From Microstegium vimineum (lineage: Eukaryota > Streptophyta > Magnoliopsida > Poales > Poaceae): 64,000 bases of DNA. The notes under the pieces are model-generated. The model was not told where the DNA came from. It was given only the letters and a program-made list of their open reading frames with translations, and ran no database searches. Of this stretch, positions 12,278 to 24,632 are shown piece by piece. The position numbers and the translations under genes were made by a program. Every line of letters begins with the position of its first letter. Positions within the stretch are counted from its first letter, which is position 1. Where the stretch lies: contig CM039141.1 of NCBI GenBank assembly GCA_022036555.1, positions 13,615,498 through 13,679,497 on the forward strand, written 5' to 3'.

Positions 12278-13733
12278 CTCGAAACAGTAGCGAGATGTCG
12301 GCGGCGGCACGTGGGGCCGGCTGGGCTGGGGAACCTCCATGCATGCAGTGCGTACGGCGTACCCGGACGGACGTGCGGCGGCGCTAAGCTGCTTTAGGAC
12401 GCTTTATTTATTACACGGAGGAGGAAACAAGAAGCGGCAATCGCTCAAGGTGAAAACAGTTTTGACTGGGCCATCAGTGGCGCTGCTCATGGGCTGCCTC
12501 ACACAAACACTAGTTGGACAATTAATCACAGTCCAACGCTATGGTGCTCGTTTCTTTCGAGCAAGATACTTGCACTACGTCTTTATATATAGTGTCGTCT
12601 AGGTCTTCAAGCTGGTGGGTGAACACACAATTACCATGACCCGTTAGCTCCATCTGTGTGTTGACATGCAAGTTTGAAGATCTAGGCGACACCATCATAT
12701 ACAAGTTTGTTTGGGGATATAAATATCAAAATATATTCAAGGGTTAGAGACCCCCGAGTAATTAACACCACGATACAAGCTCGGAGACTCAAATATATAT
12801 ATAAAAAATTGAGAGTTGAGAGCTCTCTTTATATCCTTTCGATATGAATATAGATTTTGTTGACAAAATCTCTCAAAAGGTTTTAAATATCTAAGTATCT
12901 AGTTTGTCGCTAGTCAAATATAGAAAAAAAATGGGTAAGCACACGTAGAGAAGGTATTGAAAGATGGAAAGATATAGATAATACTTTTTATTTTAAAAAA
13001 AAGATTTGCTATTTTTCAGTCACCTGAAAAATTGCATTATGTTCAGGCAATGGCTGTGAAGTATTAAGATCTGAACTGACAGAAGATATACGAATCTCGA
13101 AGCAAGATCAAAGATAACGTCGTCGCCGGAACAAAAAATAGATTTCAGACACCTGCTATTTGGGAAATGTGTTAAAAAAAAAGCTCTTCAAACGATGATT
13201 TATATTGGAGATGCTTCAAGGACGACGTGGATGCCATAGGCAGGTAACTCTCGTTCTTTCCTCCCCTAACAATAACAATGTGCCTCTTGTCCCATCGGTC
13301 ATCGGCCTCTTCTTATGCCTGGCTTATTTGGCTCCTTCGCCCGTTAATGTGTATCCTCGCCGAGCAAGAATAAAGATGAAATTCGCTCGTTTGGATCTCC
13401 GGCCAGATGGCCTCAGGCTTTTCTTGCCAGCACAAGAGAGCCAAAATGGCGCCTTGCCTGGTCTGGAAAGACAAGGTGAGCAAGATAAGACGATTAGGAT
13501 CCAGCGGAAGTGGAACGCGACGACGACGACGCTGGTGGTTCGCTCCGGTACCAGGAACGGAACACAATCGTGCAGCATGTGAGTAGACGATTCCGCGCGC
13601 TAGTCACGCACGCACCCCGCCGGCCCAAACAACTGCTTCGAGGCTGTACAAATCCGTCCACTTCTAAACTCCAGCCCCCCACCACTTAACCGTAGTTGAG
13701 GCGACGTGGAAAAAATCTTTTGTACAGAAGTAC
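12278..13733. other. Intergenic, contains an imperfect hairpin
   Basis: No gene recognised. At 12587-12629 and 12655-12700 there are imperfectly complementary arms (GTGTCGTCTAGGTCTTCAAG against CTTGAAGATCTAGGCGACAC with mismatches). They enclose a short loop that itself contains ACACACA and TGTGTGT. It may be a decayed transposon end pair or a foldback. A 125-residue open frame at 13205-13582 (+) has no recognisable domain. Confidence 0.4.
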
Positions 13734-14007
13734 TACTCCCTCCATTTCAAATTATTTCAAATTATAAGTCATTTCAAGAATCTTGGAGAGTTAAAGTTTC
13801 TCAAGTTTGACCAAACTTATATAATAATATAATAATATTTATGATGTCAAATAAGTATCATTAGATTCGTTATCAATTATATTTTTATAGTATACCTATA
13901 TGATGTTATAAATCTTTATAATTTTGTCTATAATTCTTGATCAAACTTGAGATACTTTGACTCTTTAAAATTTTTGGAATGACTTACAATTTAGCAAGGA
14001 GGGAGTA
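13734..14007. mobile_element. Stowaway MITE
   Basis: The element at 13736-14005 starts CTCCCTCCATTTCAAATTA and ends GCAAGGAGGGAG, and is flanked by TA on both sides. The AT-rich interior includes CAAGTTTGACCAAAC near the left and GATCAAACTTGAG near the right, typical of grass Stowaway elements. It lies about 640 bp upstream of the neprosin-like start codon. Confidence 0.88.
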
Positions 14008-14647
14008 GAAAACGGGGCGACCGACCCCGGCGGATGTGTACCAGTGCACAACGCGCACGCAACGTCGCCGCCTCGTCGCTCCAAACGACGAAAACCACGG
14101 AGCCGCCGCTCTGACCGTGCGACCGTGCGGCTGCGGGTGCCGCCCGCACCGCACCGCACGTACGGCGTACGCCCCCGTGACCAGAGGAGAGACTCGGCCG
14201 TGCGCGCCCCTCGTACGCCCGCCCGCCCGCACGCACGCACCCAGAGCCCAACCGACCGGTGCATGGTCCCGAACCCAACCCGGTGCGGGTCCGAGCGCGA
14301 CGCGTCGCGTCGCGGCGCACCACCTCGCCCCCCGTCCTAGTATGATGACGGCACTGAGAGACACGAGCGCAGGCAGGCAGGCAGGCCGTCCCCCGTCCGC
14401 GTCTCCTTCCAGCCTTTAAACGCCACGACGCGACGCCAGGCCGGGAGGGAGCGAGCGGCGGGCGGCAGCCGAAGCGAGCAAAAACGACATCAACGGGCGG
14501 ATTTTTAACTCCGCATCTCTTCGCCTTAGCCTTCGCCTTCCCCGTCTCCTCAGTCCTCTCCCCCGTGTCCTCCCTTTTTACCCGTCGGCTCGCGCGCCCC
14601 GCCCGCCGCCGTTTCGGTTGCTCGGCTGGGGAGTGCCAGCGAAGCCT
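14008..14647 (+). promoter_or_regulatory. GC-rich promoter and 5' UTR of the neprosin-like gene
   Basis: Very GC-rich upstream region ending in a pyrimidine-rich leader. It contains many simple CGCACGC and CGCCCG runs. A long minus-strand frame through it is a composition artefact. No clear TATA box was found. Confidence 0.4.
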
Positions 14648-17600
14648 ATGGCGGCGTCGGCGAGGGCGTGCTTCGTTGCGCTGGCGCTGGTGGCCGCGCT
14701 CATCCTCGACGGAGCAGCGGCGGCGGGGAATGCCGGAGCCCGGCCGCTGACGCTGAGGCAGCGCCGGCGGCAGCTGCTGCTGCGGCAGCGGCAGGTTCGC
14801 GGCCACCTCAAGCGCCTCAACAAGGCGCCGGTCGCCACCATTCAGGTACTGCTGCGTGCTTACCCATCCGTCCCCTCCCACCGCACCGGCGACGGCGAGC
14901 GAGCGCCTCGCTCCATTTCCATTTCCATCAATGCGTTTCGCGTTCCCTCGTCGCCGGTTTCGTTCGTTTTGTTGTGGGACAGTGGGAGTGAATCGATTCC
15001 ATGGGTGGGGAGAAAAAAAGAAAGCGAAGGTCCTGCATTTGGGAGCATGGAAGTAAGAGCAGGAGGAGAAAGCCGCCCCTTTCGAGGCAGCAGGGTTCTT
15101 GTTTGTGCCTGCGCGCCTGCCGGCCGTCGCTCGCTTGGTCCACTTGGAAGAGTTGAATGGCTGTTCCTCGTGGACCATCCGTCCCCGTGCCATCGGGCTC
15201 GCTTTCCCTTCCGTCGCGGGAGGAGAAAGTCTCGCTTTTGGACGAGTTTTTATGGGTGCCCGTGCTTCCTTTGCTTCATTTGTGAACTCGAAGCTAGAGA
15301 CGCTCGCTTTAGCTCGCTTTCCTTTCACCTTTGGAGAACAGAACTATCACTGTTCTTTCTTTCCTGATGAACCATTGTTCGTATGCGGAAACATTGTACT
15401 GTATGCTTATTAGTTTGGTTAATACTCTCTCTCACATTTGGAGTTTTTTTTTTGGTGCCATATTAATGTAGCATTGCTTGAATATGGGATTTCATCACTT
15501 TTTCCTCTCTTTTTCTGCGAATGAGAAAATCTTACATGTATACTTACAGAAAAAGGATTCAGAGAAAAACGTACATGTTCAGAAAAAAGTTTAGCACAAT
15601 CTTTTTTCCCCTGCATATTTGCAACTGGTACTGATTATGAGAAATCTACTTAACAGAGTCCAGATGGAGACATCATAGACTGCGTGCATATCTCCAAGCA
15701 GCCTGCCTTGGATCACCCCTTCCTCAAGAACCACACCATCCAGGTTGCTCTCTCCGCAGCGCCATTGCTCTTTCCCGTTTCGCTTTCTGCAGCAGTGCTT
15801 CTATCTACCCCACACATCACTACAGCAGCACTCACTCAAACATGAGGCTCACCTTTGCAGATGCGGCCTGCATACCACCCGGAAGGCCTGTATGATGAGT
15901 CCAAGGTCGCGTCGTCGCAGCAGAACGCCCAGATAATCACCCAAATGTGGCACCGGAATGGCAGGTGCCCCGAGAACACGATACCGATCAGGAGGACCAA
16001 GGAGGAGGATGTCCTGAGGGCCAGCTCCGTCAGGAGGTATGGCAAGAAGAAAGGCAGGAGTACTGCGAACCCCATGTCGGTTGACCCTGACATGCTCAAC
16101 GAGAGCGGCCACCAGGTTAGTACAAATCAATTGTTTCATCCAGTAACCTTAATACCAGTAGTACTTATATTCTTGTTCTTGAAGTGTGATTATGTCTGAA
16201 GTTTCTCATTTAACTTTGTTCCCTGGCTCACCTCCCATGGAGCAGCATGCCATAGCATATGTGGAGGGGGACAAGTACTATGGCGCAAAGGCTACCATCA
16301 ATGTGTGGCAACCGAATATCGAGCAGGCCAATGAGTTCAGCCTGTCGCAACTCTGGATCTTGGGGGCTCCTTCGGACAGGACCTCAACAGCATCGAAGCA
16401 GGATGGCAGGTGAGGGAGAAACCCACTTCATGAAAAGTTCTATTAAATGCTGCCTTGCAGCTTCCATTTCTGTTCTTCATCTTCTTCCATGGGCTCCATA
16501 ATTTCTCCTCTGCATGCGTCAATAATTTCTCTCTTGTGTGCTGCAATAATAATGATACGAGAACTGCTGATGAAAGAGCTATTAAATGAGTAGGAGCTAG
16601 AATAGATTCTTCATCGACACAGAGTTTCTCTTTCATGAGCTGTACTAGGCTACTAGCAATATAGTGTTTAGGAGCTAAGCATGCTTTAATGGTGGAATAA
16701 AATGACGCGTGCCGTCACTTTCATTGTGGCTAATGGCTCTGTGCTCTCCACGAAATTGCAGGTTAGCCCAGACCTGTATGGGGACAACAACACTAGGCTC
16801 TTCACCTACTGGACTGTAAGATAAACATCACATTCCTTTCAATCTTCATGAACAATTATTTTTAGTTTATCTTTGTCCTCTGGCTAGATCTACATCCCTA
16901 TCTTATTATGTTTATCAAATTGGGGAATGGCCTAATGATACTGATTTTGTATTGCTTTGGATACTGCAGAGTGATGCGTATCAGGCAACAGGATGCTACA
17001 ACCTGCTGTGCTCGGGGTTCATCCAGATAAACAATCAGATCGCCATGGGCGCCAGCATCTTCCCTATCTCCAACTATGGTGGCTCCCAATATGACATCAA
17101 TATTTTGGTCTGGAAGGTAAATTCCAAAATACTCTCACATGCTGTGCATACGAAATCAAATTCATGAATGGGACCGGAGAGAATCCGTGGTGCCCACCTG
17201 TCTCTTGTTCTTTCTGAAGGCGCCTTCAGGCTTGAGTCAAGGCTACAACTGTGGCTCTGGCCCTATTTGTGGACGCACTCGCAGAGTGACAGTTGGCCCC
17301 ATGCACGAACCAGATTTGTCTGCAAATGCAAACCACTGATAATGATTGCCATTTTTAATAAATTTCCACAAGAATATTCTACCTGGGGCTCATGTTTTTC
17401 TTCTGTTAGAAAATCTTACCCTTTCCTGCCAGCGAATATTTTTTCAAATCTGGCTCTTTTCCTAAGCAATTGTGTAATGACATTGCCATGTGCCGTTGTT
17501 ATCTTGTTTTTCCATGCATTTCCGAAATTTCGTTGAAAGATAAGATGGGATAATTTACAGGTCGTTATCATCAAAGGCAGTTACCTTTCCATAGCGCATT

Positions 17601-18111
17601 TGAGTAACACAAACTTTCTTCTGCGCATGCATGATACTAGTAGCACTAAAACGACCCTACCACACTAATACTTCCTGATCATCATGAACCTATCTATCAG
17701 ATAAATTCACCAAAAAATTGCGGTATTGCGCAGGACCCAAAGGAGGGCAACTGGTGGTTGCAGTTCGGCAATGACTATGTTCTGGGCTACTGGCCGTCCT
17801 TCCTCTTCTCCTACCTGGCGGACAGCGCCTCCATGATCGAGTGGGGCGGCGAGGTGGTGAATTCAGAGCCTGACGGTAGCCACACCACCACGCAGATGGG
17901 CAGCGGCCACTTCCCGGAGGAAGGGTTCGGCAAGGCCAGCTACTTCAGGAACATCCAAGTGGTGGACTCGACCAACAACCTCAACGCGCCGAGGGGCGTC
18001 GGAACGTTCACCGAGCAGTCCAATTGCTACGACGTGCAGAACGGCAACAATGGTGACTGGGGCACGTACTTCTACTATGGCGGCCCCGGGAAGAACTCTA
18101 ACTGTCCATAG
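14648..18111 (+). pseudogene. Neprosin-family (DUF4409 + DUF239) secreted protein gene with a 1-bp frameshift
   Basis: Exons 14648-14845, 15657-15743, 15861-16115, 16246-16409, 16762-16815, 16970-17116 and 17734-18111 have GT-AG borders and would give about 427 residues, normal for the family. Residues 1-26 are a signal peptide. The basic stretch after it and exons 2-3 (CVHISKQPALDHPFLKNH, MWHRNGRCPENTIPIRR) are the neprosin activation region. Exons 4-7 are the DUF239 domain (INVWQP, NEFSLSQLW, CYNLLCSGFIQ, FGNDYVLGYWP) ending YYGGPGKNSNCP. Family members are plant glutamic peptidases or relatives exported to the wall or vacuole. Exon 4 is one base short: the G run at 16362-16366 has five G where the family reading needs six, after which a stop arises at 17028-17030. 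All downstream exons remain open in the proper frame, so this is either a recent lesion or a homopolymer sequencing error. Confidence 0.8.
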
Positions 18112-21100
18112 TGAAGATTGAAACCCCCCTATCAGAAGCCCTAACACCCCCCCTTGACATCTCTGTATCATCCAGTAAATTAGTTTATACTACCTCATTT
18201 TCTTCATTTTTTTCTCTCTTGGTTTTGGTTTTGGTTACCCCTAGTTTATTAACTTCTAGGTGAGTGAGCGTGTGTTGACATGCATGCATGTGAGATTGTT
18301 CTCTCTGCCTCAGAGAGAGATGTTGGTCGTCTGGTGGCTCTAGGGAGGAGAGGAGAGGACTGTGGTCAAGTTTCTGAAGAGAAACAGGCCTGTTGGTTTG
18401 GTTGTGCCTAGTGTCTGTCAAATAATTTTGTTTGTTTCACCCCATACCTTCAACCTGTTTGCTTGTCAAGTTGAATCGGATTTGTTAATTGTTGGTGACT
18501 GTGAGCCTCGCTAATCCTTGTACCGCCGGGTGTGTTTTCTATTCTGAAAAGTGGGTAATGGAGTGCTTAGCTGTTGGAAGATGTGCAAAGATGCCAACTT
18601 TTCGTGTGCTGAGTTTGGTGGCCACTGAGTCACCTGGAAAAGTGCAATGTGGGTGATTATTTATATTTATAAATATATGGATGAATATATCTGCTACAGT
18701 ATTATTATAGCAGCGTGTGGAGGTGCTTCTGCTACTGCATTAGACCGGTGGAGTTCACATTGCAAGCAACAACGCGTGCATGCACCATTTGCTTCAGCGA
18801 AATGGTGAGTGGCATACTGGCCGGTTGCTGCTGATTGGCACTACTAGTACTACTACAACGGCATGTGTGAGGTGCCTAACTTTTGACGTTTTGGTGGTGT
18901 GGTTTTGGATTGGATTCTGAGTGATCCATGCATTGTCTGATTGAGACGTGTATCTCTACTGCTTTTGGTAATGGTATCCAGTGATCAACTCCTCGCTCGT
19001 CAACCATATTATTGTTTTCAGTGGAACATTCCGTGTGCTAGAATAGAGTGTGCTGGAACGAGCGATAAGATAAACGAGTGTTTGGTCTATTGGTCATTAC
19101 TCATGACCACTAGTATTTGGTGGTGTACAAACATTCTCCTGCAAAAAAGTATAGAGCAGGTTCAGTCTTTTCAAATTTCAAGCACAGATTAAGAAAACTT
19201 TTGCATGTAGTACTACTAGAGCAAAAAGCAAAGCATTAGGCTTTTCTCTGTTCCGGTGTTCCCTTCTTTTCTTCCGAATCCATCAATCTCAGCTCGCATG
19301 CAGCAGTGGTCACTAGCTAGCTGGTCAGTTGGAACGTCGTCGCCTCGTCGGTACATGCCCGCCGCTCACGGGCACGCACCAAACTCTCACGTCTCACGTC
19401 TCACCAAAGGGCTTGCCTGGCTGCCCTTCACATGGGAAAGAGGACAGCCCTGCCTCCTTTTGGTTGGATTCGACGTGGAAATAATTACACCAGCAAAATC
19501 CAGGACGTGCATCAGTGCGTGACTGCATGGAATCATGGATGCTGCCATACGTACTAGCTAGCTCCCTCTGCAAGCAGCAAAGGCCTCTGCTCTGTGCCTC
19601 TGCCTCCTCAGTCTCACTGAGTCGCTGCATGCCTGCCTCTCTCGTTTCTTGCTGACCGCTAGCTCGGCGGCAAGGGCGTACCGCGTACGTATCAGGATTC
19701 AGGATGCACGGGGAGATGATGGATGACAGCCTTCACGGTCCATGTTCTTGCCCGGCGGACACACGTCCCCGGCGGTTTGCTTCACTGCCGGCCTCGTTTG
19801 AGAGCCCTTTTCCTACATCCACATCACCACATCCATGCGTGTGATGCTTGTGCCTTTTCCTCCCCACCTACCTAGTACCTATCCTTAGTTTCCTACCATG
19901 AATTTATTTGTTTCGTTGTGTCGTTTGAAGGTAACTATAATTTGCTGCATATTCTGTTGGACCGGGAAAAGGCCTGAACCGTCCTAGAGATTAATGAGTC
20001 CCACGTTTACTACCTAGGTTTTCTACTACGAAAATGGAAGTTTGAATAGCTTATGAGGCAGCAAAGACATCGCGTTTGGAATTCTGATGGTCTGATCTCT
20101 GAACTCGGTAGGATGATGATTGGTCATGCATGGTAAAAGACACTGAGCAGCAGCAGCACGCTGCAGAAGCGGATGGTTATAGTGGACGCATGTACAAAAT
20201 ACGCCAGTCACCCTGTGCGTTTTATGCCTTTACTTTATCACCAGACACCTGCATGGTGTACTGTCTGCGGATAGGCACAGGTAAAAAGCTTGCTGGCGTC
20301 TTCAGAATTGTTAGTGAATGTTTACCCTGCTCCCGTTTCCACAGCCGCCTCTCGTCTCACCGTTCATCAAAGGTCTTGTTTGTACGCACGCTTATGTACA
20401 ATGTACTCACCTTAATGCATACGTGTTGAAGTAGATTATTAGATTAAACAAATATAAATCAAGGTGGAAACATATACGTCTAAACAAGATCAAAGGAGAG
20501 AAGGCTACACACGCGGATTCATGACCACAACGCCGAGAATCCTTGAAATGATGCACCGTTAGAAACTGGAATAGTAGATGATCGTGTGCTCTTGTGGCTA
20601 CTGGCCGTGGCTTTCAGTCAGGAGTATTTGCCCTGCATCGTCAGTGTCATCCTCCCCGGTCAGGCACGTCGCAGCTGAGCCTGACTTTAAACTCGGCCCT
20701 TTTCTCTACGGCCCACGCCACAATTCAAGACAGCCCAAGCCCCAAGCTGCACCTACACGCTACCAGCAGCGCCCCAAGTCACAAATCCAGACGGCCCAAG
20801 CTGCCTACAGAAGATGATGAGAATTATCAGTAAGGGCTTGTTTGCATCCGAATCAATGGCATTCTTAACAATTCTTTGCCGTAGAGCATCTCCATGTGAA
20901 CCTAGCGGAAAGCCGGAAAGGGGAAAAAAAAAAAACCACCTTCCAACAGCTCGTTATCTTGACTTGCAATCAACCCGAAAATCACCTTCCAACGCAAACC
21001 CTCCGCAAGTGCACATCGCCACATCTGCTTCTTCGCCATAGCCCATAGCATGCAGCAATCTTACACGCGGAAAAACCAACAACCACGGCCATCATCATCA

Positions 21101-22390
21101 ACGTCATGTGCACGTGCCCTGTTCCGTGTCGTTCGCGTAATCACAGCTTTTTACGTGCTGCTTCATACTACAGGGCACATGCATGAATTAACGAAAACAC
21201 ATGGTGGGTTCTTATTTTTGAAATTTTTTGTTACTTCTTATAATACTAATTAATAATGGTCGCAAACACTTATTTTGGTTACTAAATTTTGCCGGATCAT
21301 TTTTTTTATTTTTGGATCTACAAGAGTACAAAGTCCTTAAACTTGGATTGTAAAGTTTTGAATTACATAATTTTAAACTTGGGGTTCGAAGTTGATAGCA
21401 TGCTAATGAAAGTTTATAGTGTGCTAATACTCTATATAAAGCTCCTAAAATTCAGAGTCCAATACAAAGTTTTTGAATCTTGTAGTATAATTTTTGAAAC
21501 GAGCTAGTTTTCAATCGAGTAGTACAAAGTTTATAATGTGATTACAAAGTTCTGGATTCGGTTGTATAAAATTTTAGAATGAGTTGGTAAAAAGTTTCTA
21601 AATTTAGAGTTCATAGTTTTGAAAAATTTCTCAGCTCATCTACAAAATTTGGAACTATAAAGTTCCTGAATTCAAAGTGTGTGAATCTCCTCCAGAGGTG
21701 CCTGAATTATTGTGAAGTTAGTGAATGTAGTGTGCAAAGTTTCAAATTTTCTCTGTGCAAAGTTTCTTGTGTTAAACGTTTTAAATGTGTATGTACAAAA
21801 ATTTGAGTGCATGCCATTTCTAAAAACTTAATCGGTTTTTAATCTTCTCTTGTTTGATGCAATGTTTTTCTCATAGAAATATTTAATTATCGGGCTCAAA
21901 GTTTTCTATGCATGTAAGATATATGTTTCTATAAGGTGCCAAAATATTTTGGTACATTATGTATACAGATAAAAGGTTATGTTTGTAACTATTACTTCTA
22001 CATTCATGTATATGTGGAAACAGTCCTCCCACCCTTTTGCCTTCGCAAACTCTAATACGCGATAGATCGCACCGGAGCGCGACCATGCGACGCAAGCCCT
22101 CCCTGACGGCCCACCCCACCCTTACAAACCAACATCAAAAGATGGAGACAAGGACCTTGCAAGCGTTAGGGTTCCATCATCTCTCACTCACATACTATCA
22201 CTCTCTTCTTCTCCACCTCCGACGAGGGGAGGTGGGAGGTGGGCAGCGGTCAGGTGGCTTTTAGGCCCTAGCAACTGTGGTGACAGTCGGGCTAGTGTGG
22301 GGCGGGGGCGCCTTGGCCATAACTCGCCGTTGTGGAAGGGGGTGGGCAGGGGCAAGGACGGGGAGAAGAACAAGGTTGAGGGGTGAGGGG
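18112..22390. other. Intergenic region, no gene recognised
   Basis: The first 300 bp are the probable 3' UTR of the neprosin-like gene. The rest has scattered short open frames without domains. 21.2-21.9 kb is AT-rich with many AAAGTTT-type words (AATTTAGAGTTCATAGTTTTG), resembling decayed transposon DNA of no clear class. Confidence 0.35.
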
Positions 22391-22531
22391 AGAAGGTGGG
22401 CGGTGCGATATGCGCTGGCTGAGGGCGGCAGGGGGGGGAGAAGGTGGGAGGTGCGATATGCGCTGGCTGAGGGCGGCAGGGGGGGGGAGAAGGTGGGAGG
22501 TGCGATATGCGCTGGCTGAGGGCGGCAGGGG
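22391..22531. repeat. 48-49 bp GC-rich tandem repeat, three copies
   Basis: Copies begin at AGAAGGTGGG at 22391, 22439 and 22488. Each contains GGTGCGATATGCGCTGGCTG and ends in GGCGGCAGGGG. Copies differ mainly in the length of the G run. Confidence 0.9.
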
Positions 22532-23085
22532 AGGAGTCCAGGGTGGCGCGAGGATAAAGACCAGCCAGGTGAGAAGGAACTTGAGCACGGGGTGGAGCCG
22601 GGTCACGCTCTCCCCCAAGTGCGCGACTTGTCACGACCGTGTCATTTTATCTTTCCTGTCACCCATGATAATGACATGAGAACCATAGATTGTCAGGAAA
22701 CGGATACGAGCCAAAATAGTAGAAACAAAAAGAGTATGAGATGTAGACTGAAGCTAGAAAGGAAAATCGGCTAAAGCTACATGAGCAAAATATGCTGCAC
22801 AAAAGCATGCGCCGCATTAGCTAGCTATATATACGCCGCCTACGCGCACGTCAGCGTGTCGTCCACATGAGCCCCACATCCGCTCGCAGGTCAGTGTCGT
22901 CCGTTCGCTGGTCAGCGTCGTCCGCGCGCGCGGCGCGCGGATTAAAGAAGTTCGCATGGTATGGAACTATGGACTAAGGACTACGGACTCCACGTACAAA
23001 ACCCCATTATAAAACTGGAATCCCGTTCGTCTAATCTCCTCCGCCGACAAACATCAATACCAACATACTACTTCTGAAACTCCCA
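22532..23085 (+). promoter_or_regulatory. Promoter of the plus-strand CYP89 copy
   Basis: A TATAAAA box at 23008-23014 lies 72 bp before the start codon. The sequence around it (GGACTCCACGTACAAAA, then AAACTGGAATCCCGTTCG) is shared with the minus-strand copy near 28060-28110, so the duplication included the core promoter. A second TATA-like run, CTATATATA, is at 22825-22833. Confidence 0.65.
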
Positions 23086-24632
23086 ATGGAGATCAGCTGG
23101 CTCCTCCTCGCCGGCGCTCTCCTGCTCTCGCTCCTCGTCCTGCGCCGCCACGCCAAGAACCGCCGCCTGCCGCCGGGTCCCCCGGCCGTGCCGCTGTTCG
23201 GCAACCTGCTGTGGCTGAGGAACTCCGCGGCGGAAGTGGGGGTGGAGCCCCTGCTGCTGAGCCTCTTCAGGCGGTACGGACCCGTCGTCACGCTCCGGAT
23301 GGGCTCCCAGCTCGCCATCTTCCTGGCGGACCGCGGCCTCGCCCACGCCGCGCTCGTGGGCGACGGCGCCGTCACGATGGCGAACCGTCCCAAGACGGCC
23401 ACGAGCTCGCTCCTGGGCCTCAGCGACAGCATCATCACCCGCGCCGACTACGGGCCCGTGTGGCGCCTCCTGCGCCGGAACCTCGTCGCCGAGACGCTGC
23501 ACCCGTCGCGCGTCAGGCTGTTCGCGCCCGCGCGCGCCTGGGTGCGCGGCGTCCTCATGGACAAGCTACGGGCGGGCGGTGCTGGGGACGACGAGCCGGG
23601 CGACGTCATGGAGGCGTTCCGGTACAGCATGTTCTGCCTCCTCCTGCTCATGTGCTTCGGCGAGCGGCTAGACGAACCCGCGGTGCGCGCCATCGAGCAC
23701 GCCGAGCGCAGGTGGTTGCTCTACAACTTCCACCAGATGAGCATCTTCTTGTTCTTCTCGTCCATTACCAGGCACGTCTTTCGCGGCCGCCTGCAGACCG
23801 CGCGCGCTCTGCGCCGGCGCCAGGCGGAGCTCTTAGTGCCGCTCATCGAAGCTCGCCGCGAGTACAAGCGGAAGGCCAAGGAAGGCCAGGCGCCGACGAG
23901 GGAGACCACGTTCCAGCACTCGTACGTGGACACCCTGCTCGACATCACCCTCCCCGAGGGAGAGGGCCACCGCGCGCTCACAGACGACGACATCGTCAGG
24001 CTCTGCTCCGAGTTCCTCACCGCCGGCACCGACACCACCTCCACGGGCCTGCAGTGGATCATGGCCGAGCTTGTGAAGAACCCGGCCGTCCAAGATCGGC
24101 TGCACACGCGGAGATCAAGGCCACGTGCGGCGACGACGCCGAGGCTGTCTCGGAGGAGGCCGTCCACGGGATGCCGTACCTTAAGGCGGTGATCTTGGAG
24201 GGCCTGCGCAAGCACCCGACAGGCCACTTCGTGCTTCCACACAAGGCTGCCGACGACCTGGAAGTCGGCGGGTACCTGATCCCCAAGGGCGCGACGGTGA
24301 ACTTCATGGTGGCCGAGATGGGCCGAGACGAGCGGGAGTGGGAGAGGCCGATGGAGTTCGTGCCGGAACGGTTCCTGGAGGGCGGCGACGGCGCGGGCGT
24401 GGACTTGACGGGCACCAAGGGGATCAGGATGATGCCGTTCAGTGTGGGGCGGAGGATCTGCCCCGGGATGTCCATTGCCATCTTGCACCTTGAGTTCTTC
24501 GTGGCCAACATGGTGAGAGAGTTCGAGTGGAGCGAGGCGCCTGGCCACGAGGTGGAGTTCGGGGAGAAGACTGAGTTCACCACCGTCATGAAGAAACCGC
24601 TGCGCCCGCGCCTTGTGCCAAGGAGGAGTTGA
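23086..24632 (+). pseudogene. CYP89A: CYP89-type cytochrome P450, frameshifted copy
   Basis: An intronless P450 frame starts MEISWLLLAGALL (ER signal anchor), followed by the proline-rich hinge LPPGPPAVP. It carries the I-helix AGTDTTS, then is broken at about 24103-24107, where CTGCACACGCGG replaces CTGCACGCGG of the minus-strand copy. The extra CA/AC dinucleotide shifts the frame and stops it at 24192, before the ExxR, PERF and heme-binding motifs. In the next frame the remainder is intact to the stop at 24632: EGLR, PERFL, FSVGRRICPG. No other lesion is visible, so the mutation is recent or an assembly error. CYP89 enzymes are microsomal monooxygenases; Arabidopsis CYP89A9 acts in chlorophyll catabolite oxidation. 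The substrate here is unknown. Confidence 0.85.

Noticed and set aside
13991..15328. Long minus-strand open frame (445 codons) over the neprosin-like promoter and first exon
   Set aside because: It runs antisense to a supported exon and GC-rich leader, is Arg/Ala-rich and has no recognisable domain. Composition explains it.
23211..24632. Plus-strand frame of 473 codons treated as a separate protein
   Set aside because: Only its second part is P450. The first part is an out-of-frame reading of the same gene; the two halves belong to one frameshifted gene.
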